Assembly: GCF_042685265.1 (NCBI RefSeq)
Contig: NZ_JBHUMX010000042.1
Reading direction: 5' to 3' (one strand)
Origin: Oceanobacillus_B kapialis
GTDB taxonomy: Bacteria > Bacillota > Bacilli > Bacillales > Amphibacillaceae
Length of the DNA stretch: 64,000 nucleotides
The translations under genes and the position numbers were made by a program. Below are positions 8,022-16,867 of the stretch, piece by piece. Every line of letters begins with the position of its first letter. Positions within the stretch are counted from its first letter, which is position 1. Below the pieces are notes generated by a model. That model was not told the origin of the DNA. It worked only from the letters and a program-made list of their open reading frames with translations, and did not search any database.

Positions 8022-9602
8022 ATGAGCTTACATGATGAAGTAAAAAAAAGACGAACTTTTGCCATCATATCCCACCCAGATGCAGGAAAAACAACACTAA
8101 CCGAAAAGCTGTTGTTATTTGGCAATTTAATACGTTCTGCCGGCACAGTAAAAGGAAAGAAATCTGGTAAATTTGCAACATCAGACTGGATGGAGATTGA
8201 GAAACAACGTGGTATCTCCGTTACATCAAGTGTGATGAATTTTCCATATAAAGACTATCAAGTAAACATTTTGGATACACCTGGACACGAAGACTTTAGT
8301 GAGGATACCTACCGAACTTTGACTGCTGTGGACAGTGTTGTAATGATTATTGATGCGACAAAAGGGATTGAAGCCCAAACTAAAAAATTGTTTAAGGTTT
8401 GCCGCATGCGCGGAATTCCAATCTTTACCTTCATTAATAAAATGGATCGCGCAGGCAGGGAGCCACTTGAATTACTGGAAGAAATCGAGCAAGTGCTTGA
8501 TATCGAAACCTACCCGATGAACTGGCCAGCTGGAATGGGGAAGCAATTCCTTGGCAACTTTGACCGACATGGTAGACAGTTTATCCAATTTAACGGCAAC
8601 GAAGAAGAAACGCACATTCCTTACGAGACATTAAATAGTGAGGCACATGCAGAACTTCGATCACAGTCCAGCTACCAGCTTGCTAAGGATGAATTGGAGC
8701 TGCTTGATGAAGCTGGGGATACGTACTCCATGGAGGCCGTTATGGCGGGAGAACAAACGCCTGTATTTTTCGGAAGTGCTCTTGCTCCTTTCGGTGTCCA
8801 AACATTCTTTGATACGTTTATTTCGATGGCGCCAGCACCTGTGCCAAGAAAGTCTACAGCGGGACCCATTCAGCCTGAGGAGGAGGAATTCTCTGGTTTT
8901 ATCTTTAAAATCCAAGCGAACATGAACCCTGCACACCGTGACCGAGTTGCTTTCCTACGCATTTGCTCCGGGAAATTTGAACGAGGGATGAGTGTGAAAT
9001 TGGCGAGGGCTAACAAGGTCATCAAGTTATCCCAAACACAGCAATTTGTCGCTTCCTCAAGAGATACAGTTGAAGAGGCATATGCAGGAGATATAATTGG
9101 GATTTATGATCCAAATATTTATCGAATCGGCGATACATTAATTGCTGGTAAAAAGCAGTTTGATTACGATGAACTCCCTCAGTTCCCACCTGAATTATAT
9201 AAAAAAGTAACGGCCAAAAATGTAATGAAGGGAAAGCAGTTTAATAAAGGAATTGAGCAGCTTGTCCAAGAGGGTGCGATTCAGCTTTTTAAAGGATATC
9301 GTAATGACGCCAATATTATTGGCGCAGTTGGTGAGCTGCAATATGAAGTGTTTCAGCATCGCATGAAAAACGAATACAATACAGAAGTTATGCTTGAATC
9401 AATTGGCGAGCGAATCCCAAGGTGGCTGAAAGAAGACCAACTGGACCCTTCTATCTTTGACGAACGTAGTATGCTTGTCCGAGATCGCAAGGGGAACTAT
9501 GTTGCATTATTCAAAAATGATTTCGCATTAAACTGGTTTCACGATAAATATCCAAAAGTCGAACTTATTGACCTGTTTGAAACGAACCAATACAACCAAT
9601 AA
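8022..9602 (+). CDS. prfC: Peptide chain release factor 3
   Basis: RF3 is a translational GTPase that removes RF1/RF2 from the ribosome after peptide release. At 526 residues it has the usual length. The G-domain motifs are SHPDAGKTT (17-25), DTPGHED (85-91) and NKMD (139-142). Downstream are the EF-Tu-like domain 2 (GFIFKIQANMNPAHRDR) and a C-terminal domain with GAVGELQYEVFQHRM, typical of RF3. The gene is monocistronic, with its own promoter, a structured leader and a terminator at 9629. RF3 occurs patchily in Bacillales: staphylococci have it, B. subtilis lacks it. Confidence 0.95.
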   Translation: MSLHDEVKKRRTFAIISHPDAGKTTLTEKLLLFGNLIRSAGTVKGKKSGKFATSDWMEIEKQRGISVTSSVMNFPYKDYQVNILDTPGHEDFSEDTYRTLTAVDSVVMIIDATKGIEAQTKKLFKVCRMRGIPIFTFINKMDRAGREPLELLEEIEQVLDIETYPMNWPAGMGKQFLGNFDRHGRQFIQFNGNEEETHIPYETLNSEAHAELRSQSSYQLAKDELELLDEAGDTYSMEAVMAGEQTPVFFGSALAPFGVQTFFDTFISMAPAPVPRKSTAGPIQPEEEEFSGFIFKIQANMNPAHRDRVAFLRICSGKFERGMSVKLARANKVIKLSQTQQFVASSRDTVEEAYAGDIIGIYDPNIYRIGDTLIAGKKQFDYDELPQFPPELYKKVTAKNVMKGKQFNKGIEQLVQEGAIQLFKGYRNDANIIGAVGELQYEVFQHRMKNEYNTEVMLESIGERIPRWLKEDQLDPSIFDERSMLVRDRKGNYVALFKNDFALNWFHDKYPKVELIDLFETNQYNQ

Positions 9603-9628
9603 CAAACAAGCTAAAAATTTCATTTAAA

Positions 9629-9672
9629 AAGGCAGTCCCTATGTCTTATACAGACAAAAGGGGCTGCCTTCT
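9629..9672 (+). terminator. Terminator of prfC
   Basis: The stem is AAGGCAGTCCCT / AGGGGCTGCCTT, with one G-U pair. It is shared with the 3' end of the convergent gene at 9672. Confidence 0.7.
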
Positions 9673-10055
9673 TAGTTCTCCAATTGAAAGTCTGGGATTC
9701 CCATGAAATGTAAAGCTTCATCCATGCTTGTAAAGGCACGAACAGAATCATAAGTACCAGCACTTCTTGATAAACGATTTAATTGCATTTTTAATGTAAC
9801 GTTAGGTGCAATCGTTGCATTTTTTTCAATATTACTGCCAACCCAGCCCATTAAATCTCTCCACACTTCGCTAACCTCAGCATTTGCAATACTTTGGATA
9901 TTACAGTTATCATTTAAAAACTTAGTTACCCCAGGCTGGCTTAATGCGCGTTTTACTTCTCCGGCTTGCTGGTGTGCCTCTGCCACAGTCTCTGCCATCT
10001 CATTATATTTGAAATAAAGGACATCCTTGTAAACTTTCACTTCATACTTTGCCAA
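9672..10055 (-). CDS. Conserved hypothetical protein, possibly STAS-like fold
   Basis: A 127-residue soluble protein with no signal peptide or membrane segment, starting MAKYEVKVYKDVLYFKYNEM. The end, VRAFTSMDEALHFMGI, resembles the C-terminal pattern of STAS/SpoIIAA-like proteins (a hydrophobic strand, then F-x-S-x-x-E-A-L), but I cannot assign a family firmly. It stands alone, convergent with prfC, and no partner gene is nearby. Confidence 0.55.
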   Translation of the reverse strand: MAKYEVKVYKDVLYFKYNEMAETVAEAHQQAGEVKRALSQPGVTKFLNDNCNIQSIANAEVSEVWRDLMGWVGSNIEKNATIAPNVTLKMQLNRLSRSAGTYDSVRAFTSMDEALHFMGIPDFQLEN

Positions 10056-10556
10056 GATCCTTACGCTCCTCTTTTACAATAATCAGTTTAAAGTTATGTA
10101 ATGCTTTTAACGTTTTAAAACTCGCCAAGTATATACACTTCAACAATTAATCTATTTTTAGAATTAAAATTTAAAACAAGAACAAACCACAATTGGATAA
10201 GCAACTTTCCAACTTAAATACATTGATAATCATAACATTAATCATAGTATTTATGTACGTTAATATCGCTTCTAAACCTAATTATATAGGCATAACTCCT
10301 TAAGTTCATCCTGAGCATAACAACGCAATAGGGCGAAAGTTACCGGTTACAATTAAAGAATAAGTCGATTTATGTCAATTTTTTGAACAAATCAAAGCTG
10401 CGGAAATAACCATCCACAGCTCTGTATGATATACCGTATTTTCTTTTTGAGGAAGGCGAGACTTTTCTTCTTGTGTTGCCCACCTTCGTATAACCCATCA
10501 CTTGGGGTTTCCATAACACCTTTTAGTTCACCTAATAAATAACACAGAATTGGAAA
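10056..10556. other. 500-bp AT-rich intergenic stretch
   Basis: No well-supported gene. On the minus strand 10392-10514 is a 40-codon frame (METPSDGLYEGGQHKKKSLA...), with an AAGGTG too close to its ATG to be a good ribosome-binding site. It could be a small peptide or a remnant downstream of helD. I saw no other structure. Confidence 0.4.
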
Positions 10557-12884
10557 CTAAACCCCCACCATTTCGTAAGTATCTTCTTCTGACTCCAAAA
10601 TAAAACGACACGGTTCAGCTTGGACCAACATAGTCAGGTCATGCATCGCTCTTGTGCAAGCAGTATAAAAAAGAGTACGATCTTCCTCTCTATATTGCTC
10701 AGAAGAAGCATTAGGGATAATTACTGCATCGAATTCAATTCCTTTTGCCAAATAGACAGGTAATATAAGAAAACCTTTTGAAAACCCATATGTCTCTTCT
10801 GTTATTTTCGTTATCTGTACTTCATCCTTTAGTTGCTTATATACGTTCTCTGTCTCCTGTAAGGTTTTACAAATTACTGCAATCATTTCATGGCCTTTTT
10901 CTAGATTAGAAGCCCTCTCAGCAAGAATAGCTTGCTTCTGCTCCCACTCGGATAAGCGAAGCACTTTTGGTTTGTCACCATCACGGTTAAACGCTTCGAT
11001 CTCTTCCTCACCAGGAGCAAAAGCTTTTGTAAACATCGTGATTTGCTTCGTGGATCGATAGCTTTTTGTAAGCGTAATTCGCTCATGGTCTGCCTCTTGT
11101 AAGCCTGGCACAAGTGGATTATGACTTGTCACATTAACATAAATAGCTTGATTTATATCACCAAGTAAGGTCATCCTTGTATACGGGAAAAGATGTCTAA
11201 TAAACGCAAACTGGAAGGACGAATAATCCTGCGCCTCATCAATTAATAAATGTCGCACAGCACGTTCTTGGCCGTCTCCAATTAGTCTCCCTTTAAAATA
11301 TAAATAGGGTGTCGCATCCTCCCATGATAAATAGTCTTTACTTAAATGCTCTAATGTCAGCTTGCAAATAGCTTTCCAGTTTTCTGGGGTTCCCTTTATT
11401 CCATCCGTGATAAAAAGTTGCTTAAAGCTTTTCATACTATTCACGAACTCTAAATTCTCTATTTGTTTACGTAAGGTTCCGAACATCTTACGGACAACTG
11501 CTTTTCGAAGTACAAGCTCTTCATTAATGAACATATCCTCATCAAGTTTCTGCGCTTCGTAATAGGCTTTTAAATATGCTTCCTTATCAAGCAACTCTAC
11601 CTTTTCTATTACCCAATCCTTTTTTATTTCTTGCTTTTGAAATGGCTTTAGTTCACTTATTAGCCATTTGGCTACAAGCTCCATTTTATTAGGTAAACTG
11701 ACGCTTTCATCAAGCGAGTAGAAGTACTCTTGAATCCCTTCCCGGGAAATTAGTACTTCGCCTCGGAAAGAAATATCTTTAAAATACAGTCCGCCTTTTT
11801 GTAAACCCCCAACATACTGATCCATTAGTTTCTTGAAGTCCAGCGTGGCCTTAAACTCCATACTCGAAAGGCGGGTTTGATAGTCTTGATTATTTTCTTG
11901 TGTCAGCACATACTCCATTTGCGCAAAAGGAGATTCTACTGTATAAGCTTCTCCAATTCTTTCCCTTAAATATTCAAGGAAAGTATTTTGCCTCACGTTA
12001 GACTCACCAAGTTCAGGTAAGACATTTCGAATATAACCGGTAAATAACGGGTTTGGGGAGAGAAGTAACACATTCTCCGGATTTAAATCTTCCCTGTACC
12101 GATACATTAAGTAAGCAATCCGTTGCAATGCAGCAGAAGTTTTCCCACTACCGGCGACTCCTTGAACAAGTAACAGTTTACTTCTTTCTTCCCGAATAAT
12201 TCTGTTTTGTTCCGTTTGAATAGTGGCCACAATGTTTTTCATTTCGGTACTCGCATTATGTCCTAATGCCTCTTGAAGCATCTCATCCCCAATCGTAATC
12301 CCCGTATCAAATAGACCTTTAAGCTTTCCGTCACGGATTATAAATTGCCTTTTTAATGTAATATGACCTTTTACTGTATTGTCCATTACCTCATAAGAAG
12401 CTTCCCCTAATGCATAATCGTAATAAAGACTGGATATTGGAGCACGCCAATCATAAACAAGAAACTCTTCGTCCTTCTCATCCAATAAGGAGGATATTCC
12501 AATATAAAGCTTATCTTCCAGTTCCTCTTCTCTTTCTTTAAAGTCAATTCTCCCAAAATAAGGTGACTTTTTCATTCGTTTTAATACTTTTAACTCTTCA
12601 CCGATCTTACCATGAAATCTTTCCTTCTCAGCTAAAAATTCTGCCTGTTGTTTTATACTAGCTTGTGTTTCAATAACATCATCTGGTTCGTCAAGATTAA
12701 CGGTTACGTCATCCCAAAAAGTTTTTCTAATTTCTATTACATCTTCTTTTAACCCCGTAGCCTTTGCGTATAGCTTCGTTTCCTTTTTACCAATTTCCTC
12801 TGCGACGAGATCTATTCGTCGTTGTTCTTCATGCCAATCATTTGGTTCCACACCCATCAAACCAACCCCATTTCTTCCCAGCAT
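10557..12884 (-). CDS. helD: RNA polymerase recycling motor HelD (UvrD-like ATPase)
   Basis: HelD is a superfamily I ATPase that binds RNA polymerase and pulls it off DNA or RNA. The protein is 775 residues, as in B. subtilis. The N-terminal coiled coil (EEQRRIDLVAEEIGKKETKL) is the arm that enters the secondary channel. Walker A is GVAGSGKTS (about 242-250), Walker B is LLIDEAQDYSSFQF, and TLTKSYRSTKQI and the C-terminal ATPase motifs are present. No good Shine-Dalgarno precedes the ATG at 12884. A start at ATG 12857 (MGVEPNDWHEEQ) agrees better with relatives that begin just before the coiled coil. The promoter region is crossed by a plus-strand promoter and TATTATTG repeats. Confidence 0.88.
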   Translation of the reverse strand: MLGRNGVGLMGVEPNDWHEEQRRIDLVAEEIGKKETKLYAKATGLKEDVIEIRKTFWDDVTVNLDEPDDVIETQASIKQQAEFLAEKERFHGKIGEELKVLKRMKKSPYFGRIDFKEREEELEDKLYIGISSLLDEKDEEFLVYDWRAPISSLYYDYALGEASYEVMDNTVKGHITLKRQFIIRDGKLKGLFDTGITIGDEMLQEALGHNASTEMKNIVATIQTEQNRIIREERSKLLLVQGVAGSGKTSAALQRIAYLMYRYREDLNPENVLLLSPNPLFTGYIRNVLPELGESNVRQNTFLEYLRERIGEAYTVESPFAQMEYVLTQENNQDYQTRLSSMEFKATLDFKKLMDQYVGGLQKGGLYFKDISFRGEVLISREGIQEYFYSLDESVSLPNKMELVAKWLISELKPFQKQEIKKDWVIEKVELLDKEAYLKAYYEAQKLDEDMFINEELVLRKAVVRKMFGTLRKQIENLEFVNSMKSFKQLFITDGIKGTPENWKAICKLTLEHLSKDYLSWEDATPYLYFKGRLIGDGQERAVRHLLIDEAQDYSSFQFAFIRHLFPYTRMTLLGDINQAIYVNVTSHNPLVPGLQEADHERITLTKSYRSTKQITMFTKAFAPGEEEIEAFNRDGDKPKVLRLSEWEQKQAILAERASNLEKGHEMIAVICKTLQETENVYKQLKDEVQITKITEETYGFSKGFLILPVYLAKGIEFDAVIIPNASSEQYREEDRTLFYTACTRAMHDLTMLVQAEPCRFILESEEDTYEMVGV

Positions 12885-12892
12885 AAATATTA

Positions 12893-12949
12893 TTGACTTT
12901 ACTTATCAATAATGATACAATATTATTGGAGATAATATACAATAATATT
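12893..12949 (+). promoter_or_regulatory. Consensus-like plus-strand promoter with inverted repeat at its start point
   Basis: TTGACT (12893-12898) and TACAAT (12916-12921) are 17 bp apart, an excellent SigA promoter. Immediately downstream AATATTATTG (12919-12928) and CAATAATATT (12940-12949) form a 10-bp inverted repeat across the expected start, like an operator. Related TATTATTG/CAATAAT sequences also occur upstream at about 12887-12912. No coding sequence begins within 220 bp. Confidence 0.6.
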
Positions 12950-13067
12950 CAAGTAACCTATTTAGTGTACCATTTCTGCTGGTCGACTGCAATAGTTACT
13001 TTTTTTGTGCTCTAGCTTAGGCTAACATGGTTACCAAGCAACGATCTTGAGATTGTTGCTTTTTTTC
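12928..13067 (+). ncRNA. Candidate small RNA of about 140 nt
   Basis: The RNA would start at the promoter above and end at a strong intrinsic terminator (stem AAGCAACGATCT / AGATTGTTGCTT, then seven Ts, 13036-13067). An earlier weaker stem (AGTAAC / GTTACT followed by Ts) could give a shorter form. Only a six-codon frame without a ribosome-binding site lies inside. The promoter overlaps the divergent helD start. Existence is inferred from promoter and terminator alone. Confidence 0.4.
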
Positions 13068-13171
13068 TTACTTGAAATCACTCTTGTTAACTGGAATTCA
13101 CATTATTGACACAAACTATTTGACAACTTTGTGAACAAAGTGAATAATATAGTTAAGGGAGGATGATTTCT

Positions 13172-13402
13172 ATGAGTTCACGCAAAAAAATGTTAAACGC
13201 TGTGAAGATTGCAGGGGCAACTGTACTTATGCTTGGGATCGCCATCTTTTTATATGGATTTTTCGTAAGCGATTACAGTGCGATCACAGGCATTGGCATT
13301 GGTACAATCATGGGGGCAGTATTTCTCTTTTTAATGGGTGTATTTTTCGTAGCAACAGAAGAGGTTTTAGAGAAGTTCGGAAAACAAAAGCTACTGAAAT
13401 AA
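13172..13402 (+). CDS. Small two-helix membrane protein (paralog of the 13577 gene)
   Basis: A 76-residue protein with two hydrophobic segments, one containing GIAIFLYGFFVSD and the second with GTIMGAVFLFLMGVFFV. A positively charged N-terminus (MSSRKKM) and a charged tail follow the usual inside-positive rule. The ATG at 13172 has GGGAGG 9 bases upstream; the ATG at 13163 overlaps that site and is unlikely. The next gene encodes a close paralog, so this is a tandem duplication. Function unknown. A terminator follows. Confidence 0.7.
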   Translation: MSSRKKMLNAVKIAGATVLMLGIAIFLYGFFVSDYSAITGIGIGTIMGAVFLFLMGVFFVATEEVLEKFGKQKLLK

Positions 13403-13429
13403 GGGAACGCCCTAGAGCGTTCCTTTTTT
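13402..13429 (+). terminator. Terminator of the 13172 gene
   Basis: GGAACGC / GCGTTCC stem followed by six Ts, directly after the stop codon. Confidence 0.8.
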
Positions 13430-13576
13430 AGTTCACTGCGTACTTTTCAATGAGTGCCAACTCTCTCATATTTATTCTTTCACCATTCCTTGTTTTTCTT
13501 TTCCTCAAAAACGGGTACAGTCTAATAGGAAACGTTAAAAAACTAGAAGACCGTTACAGCTTGGAAGGATGATAAT

Positions 13577-13822
13577 ATGAGACAACGAACAAAAATTATG
13601 CGTGCTGTTAAATATACGGGTGCTGTTGTACTGGTAGTGGGAATTGTAATTTTCCTATATGGCTTTTTTGTTAGTGATGGTGGTCGCTGGACAGCAGTTG
13701 GGATCGGTACCGTAATGGGAGCAGTCTTCTTGTTCCTTATGGGTGTATTTTTTGTAGGGACAGAAGAGAAGTTAAAAGATCGCTATGGAAGGTTTAGAAA
13801 TAAATTTAGAAATAATAAATAA
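13577..13822 (+). CDS. Small two-helix membrane protein (paralog of the 13172 gene)
   Basis: An 81-residue protein sharing most of its two membrane segments with its neighbour (IFLYGFFVSD; GTVMGAVFLFLMGVFFVGTEE). GGAAGG precedes the ATG by a few bases. The C-terminus is more basic (RYGRFRNKFRNNK). Each copy has its own ribosome-binding site and terminator, so they are probably separately expressed. Function unknown. Confidence 0.7.
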   Translation: MRQRTKIMRAVKYTGAVVLVVGIVIFLYGFFVSDGGRWTAVGIGTVMGAVFLFLMGVFFVGTEEKLKDRYGRFRNKFRNNK

Positions 13823-13834
13823 GGATTTAAAGAT

Positions 13835-13868
13835 AAAAAAAAGGAGTGCCCTGAAGCACTCCTTTTTT
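13835..13868. terminator. Bidirectional terminator between the small membrane gene and qoxD
   Basis: AAAAAAGGAGTGC / GCACTCCTTTTTT, with A and T runs suited to stopping both convergent units. Confidence 0.85.
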
Positions 13869-13873
13869 CACCC

Positions 13874-14158
13874 TTACATATATCCCCAAATCAATGCAAG
13901 AAGTGAACCGAAGACAGTCACCACTGCAATAAACACACCATAATAAACATTCGATAAAATCAAGTCCTTATCCTCTGATTCCCGAGCATGCATGAATACC
14001 ATTAATTGTAGGAATGCCTGCACAAATGCTGTAATTAGCAGGATGGTCATCCCCACTGCGAATGAAATTCCCTCCAATAATACCAACAAAGCAACGCCTG
14101 TTAGAACAAGGGAAGATACAAATCCCATTACTTGTTTTAGTGGAAATAATTCCTTCAT
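13874..14158 (-). CDS. qoxD: Cytochrome aa3 menaquinol oxidase subunit IV
   Basis: A 94-residue protein with three membrane helices, starting MKELFPLKQVMGFVSSLVLT, and with FLQLMVFMHARESEDKD between helices two and three, typical of the small subunit of haem-copper oxidases. It assists assembly and stability of the copper site. It is the last gene of qoxABCD; its ATG directly follows the qoxC stop, with GGAATG as the ribosome-binding site, and a terminator follows. Confidence 0.88.
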   Translation of the reverse strand: MKELFPLKQVMGFVSSLVLTGVALLVLLEGISFAVGMTILLITAFVQAFLQLMVFMHARESEDKDLILSNVYYGVFIAVVTVFGSLLALIWGYM

Positions 14159-14755
14159 TTACATCATTCCTTTCAGATAGATGAAGCTGAAGATAAAGAT
14201 CCAAACAACATCTAGAAAGTGCCAGTAAAGAGAGAATATAAAGGATTTATTTGCAGTTTCTGGTGTCAAACCGCGTTTTTTAACCTGCATTAGGATGAAC
14301 AGACCCCAGAACAAGCCTAAGGTAACGTGAAGTCCATGTGTACCTAATGTTGTTAATAATGCAGATGAGAAGGCACTAACGGTTAAGCCAGCTCCAACAT
14401 GAACATAATGATTAAATTCATAAATTTCTACACTTAGGAAGGCTGCGCCAAGAACAAGGGTGATGATGAAAAATGCCATCATCGCCTTCTTGTTTTTAAG
14501 TCTCATTGCATGAATAGCTAATCCGATTGTGAAACTACTTGTAAGAAGCAAAAGTGTTTCAATTAATACTGGAGGCAGTTCGAAAATCTCCGCCCCACTT
14601 GGTCCGCTTCCGTGACGTCCTTCTAACGTAAAGTAGGAAGCAAACAATGTTCCAAAGAGCATGATTTCTGCCCCAATAAATATCCAGAAACCTAAAATAT
14701 TCAAGCGGCCTTGCTCTGTACTATACTCTAACGGCTGCGAGTGATCCATTTTCAT
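14159..14755 (-). CDS. qoxC: Cytochrome aa3 menaquinol oxidase subunit III
   Basis: A 198-residue protein with five membrane helices, as usual for quinol oxidases and for the short subunit III form. Recognisable parts are NILGFWIFIGAEIMLFGTLF, SAFSSALLTTLGTHGLHVTLG and YWHFLDVVWIFIF. It shares a TAATG stop/start overlap with qoxB. It has no metal centre; it stabilises the oxidase. Confidence 0.93.
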   Translation of the reverse strand: MKMDHSQPLEYSTEQGRLNILGFWIFIGAEIMLFGTLFASYFTLEGRHGSGPSGAEIFELPPVLIETLLLLTSSFTIGLAIHAMRLKNKKAMMAFFIITLVLGAAFLSVEIYEFNHYVHVGAGLTVSAFSSALLTTLGTHGLHVTLGLFWGLFILMQVKKRGLTPETANKSFIFSLYWHFLDVVWIFIFSFIYLKGMM

Positions 14756-16701
14756 TATTCTGCACCTCGCAATTCAGATTCTGTTTTTTCAACTTCCTCA
14801 ACAGGTATGTGGCGACCATGATCCTTTTCAAATGAACGATGGACTAAGCATGCACAAATACCTAGTAAGGATACAATAACACCAATCCATATACTAAATA
14901 TAAAGGAGAAACCAAGAACAAAGAACAATGCACTCATAATAAATGGTACACCACTATTATTCGGCATGTGAATTTCCTTCAACTTGCCTTTAAACAGCTT
15001 ATGACCATTATATTTGGAATCCCAGAAAGCTTCACTTGAAGCCACTTCAGGAATTGTTGCAAAATTGTATTCCGGTACTGGTGTGTGTGTTGCCCACTCA
15101 AGAGAACGCGCATCCCAAGGGTCGCTTCCGATATCTCTTGATGCATAGCGTGTGCTGTAATAGATATTGTAAACAATGATGATAAACCCAATAGCTAACA
15201 TTACTGCACCAGCAAATGATAGCATATTCCAGAAACCAAAGCCTGTGGATTCAGAATAGGTATACATACGGCGTGCTTGACCATCTAACCCGGAAATAAA
15301 CATTGGGAAGAATGCTACACATGTACCGATTGAGATAAACCAAAACGCCCACTTACCAATTCGTTCGTTTAGCATGAAGCCAAACATTTTAGGCCACCAG
15401 TATGTTAAACCGGCTAACATCGCAAATACTACACCCGGAATAATAACTAAGTGGAAATGCGCTACAAGGAACATCGTATTGTGATATTGGTAATCAGCTG
15501 CCGACATACCAAGCATAACACCTGTCACCCCGCCAATCGTAAAGATAGGCAAGAAACCTAGTGAGTACATCATAGGTACCGTAAACCTGATACTTCCTTT
15601 CCACAAGGTAAACAGCCAGTTAAAGATCTTAATACCTGTCGGCACGGCTATCGCCATTGTGGTGATAGAGAATATACTGTTAACCATTGCTCCTTGCCCC
15701 ATCGTAAAGAAGTGGTGAACCCATACTACGAAGGAAAGAAGCGAAATAATTACCATAGAAGCAACCATCGATTTATAACCATATAGATTACGTCTAGCAA
15801 ATGTGGAAATGATTTCACTATAAACACCAAATGCTGGTAGCACGAGGATATAAACCTCCGGATGCCCCCAAACCCAGAACAGGTTGGCCCATAGCATATC
15901 CATTCCACCATTACCTGTCGTGAAGAACTGTGTACCGAAAAGACGGTCCATTGTTCCCATAGCAAGTGCTACCGTTAGAACAGGGAATGCAAATGTAATA
16001 ATTAAGTTAGTGATAAGTGCAGACCATGTAAACATTGGCATTTTCATAAGCTTCATGCCTGGTGCACGCATCTTAAGGATGGTTACGATAAAGTTAATAC
16101 CAGTAATTAAGGTACCTATCCCCGCAATCTGAATGGCAATCATGTAATAGTTCGTTCCCACCGACGGGCTAAACTCATTACCCGCTAACGGGAAGTACGA
16201 TGTCCAACCAGAGCTCGGTGAACCACCGATAACAAAGGAAAGGTTAAATAGCATTGCCCCGAAGAAATATAACCAAAAGCTTAATGCGTTCAGACGCGGG
16301 AATGCTACATCTCGCGCACCAATTTGTAATGGTACAACAAAGTTCATCAAGGCAACGATAAAGGCCATTGCCATAAATATAATCATCACAACACCGTGTG
16401 TTGTGAAAATTTCATTATAATGTTGCGAATCTAGCAACTGCGCTTCTGGTGTGGCTAACTGTGCACGCATCATTAATGCGTCCACCCCTCCACGGAAAAG
16501 CATAAGGAGTGCAGAAATTAAATACATAATACCAATACGCTTATGGTCAACGGTTGTTAGCCATTCGCGCCATAGATAACCCCATTTTTTAAAGAACGTT
16601 AATCCTGCGATGATTGCAATTAAAGTAATCCCAATTGCAACCATGGAGGCATAGATAATCGGACTTGGATGAGGTATCGCAAAACGTTCAAAGAACTCCA
16701 T
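14755..16701 (-). CDS. qoxB: Cytochrome aa3 menaquinol oxidase subunit I
   Basis: The catalytic subunit of 648 residues carries haem a and the haem a3-CuB centre where oxygen is reduced. Visible ligands and channel motifs are FTTHGVVMI (low-spin haem His), VWGHPEVYILVLP (CuB His with the cross-linked Tyr), VWVHHFFTMG (two CuB His) and MFLVAHFHLVI (haem His residues). It pumps protons across the membrane. It lies between qoxA and qoxC in the operon, with normal length. Confidence 0.95.
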   Translation of the reverse strand: MEFFERFAIPHPSPIIYASMVAIGITLIAIIAGLTFFKKWGYLWREWLTTVDHKRIGIMYLISALLMLFRGGVDALMMRAQLATPEAQLLDSQHYNEIFTTHGVVMIIFMAMAFIVALMNFVVPLQIGARDVAFPRLNALSFWLYFFGAMLFNLSFVIGGSPSSGWTSYFPLAGNEFSPSVGTNYYMIAIQIAGIGTLITGINFIVTILKMRAPGMKLMKMPMFTWSALITNLIITFAFPVLTVALAMGTMDRLFGTQFFTTGNGGMDMLWANLFWVWGHPEVYILVLPAFGVYSEIISTFARRNLYGYKSMVASMVIISLLSFVVWVHHFFTMGQGAMVNSIFSITTMAIAVPTGIKIFNWLFTLWKGSIRFTVPMMYSLGFLPIFTIGGVTGVMLGMSAADYQYHNTMFLVAHFHLVIIPGVVFAMLAGLTYWWPKMFGFMLNERIGKWAFWFISIGTCVAFFPMFISGLDGQARRMYTYSESTGFGFWNMLSFAGAVMLAIGFIIIVYNIYYSTRYASRDIGSDPWDARSLEWATHTPVPEYNFATIPEVASSEAFWDSKYNGHKLFKGKLKEIHMPNNSGVPFIMSALFFVLGFSFIFSIWIGVIVSLLGICACLVHRSFEKDHGRHIPVEEVEKTESELRGAE

Positions 16702-16867
16702 GTTTTTTTACTCCTTTCAAACCTTCTAAAAATGTTCAAGAAAAACCGGTAAAAAGGACAGATCGAATTTTCAAACCGTCTCATCTTAAAAAACTTCACA
16801 TATACAGGCCGGCATGGCAGCAAATAACTGTCACACGCCGACCTAATTAATTAAAACTTAGGACAAA

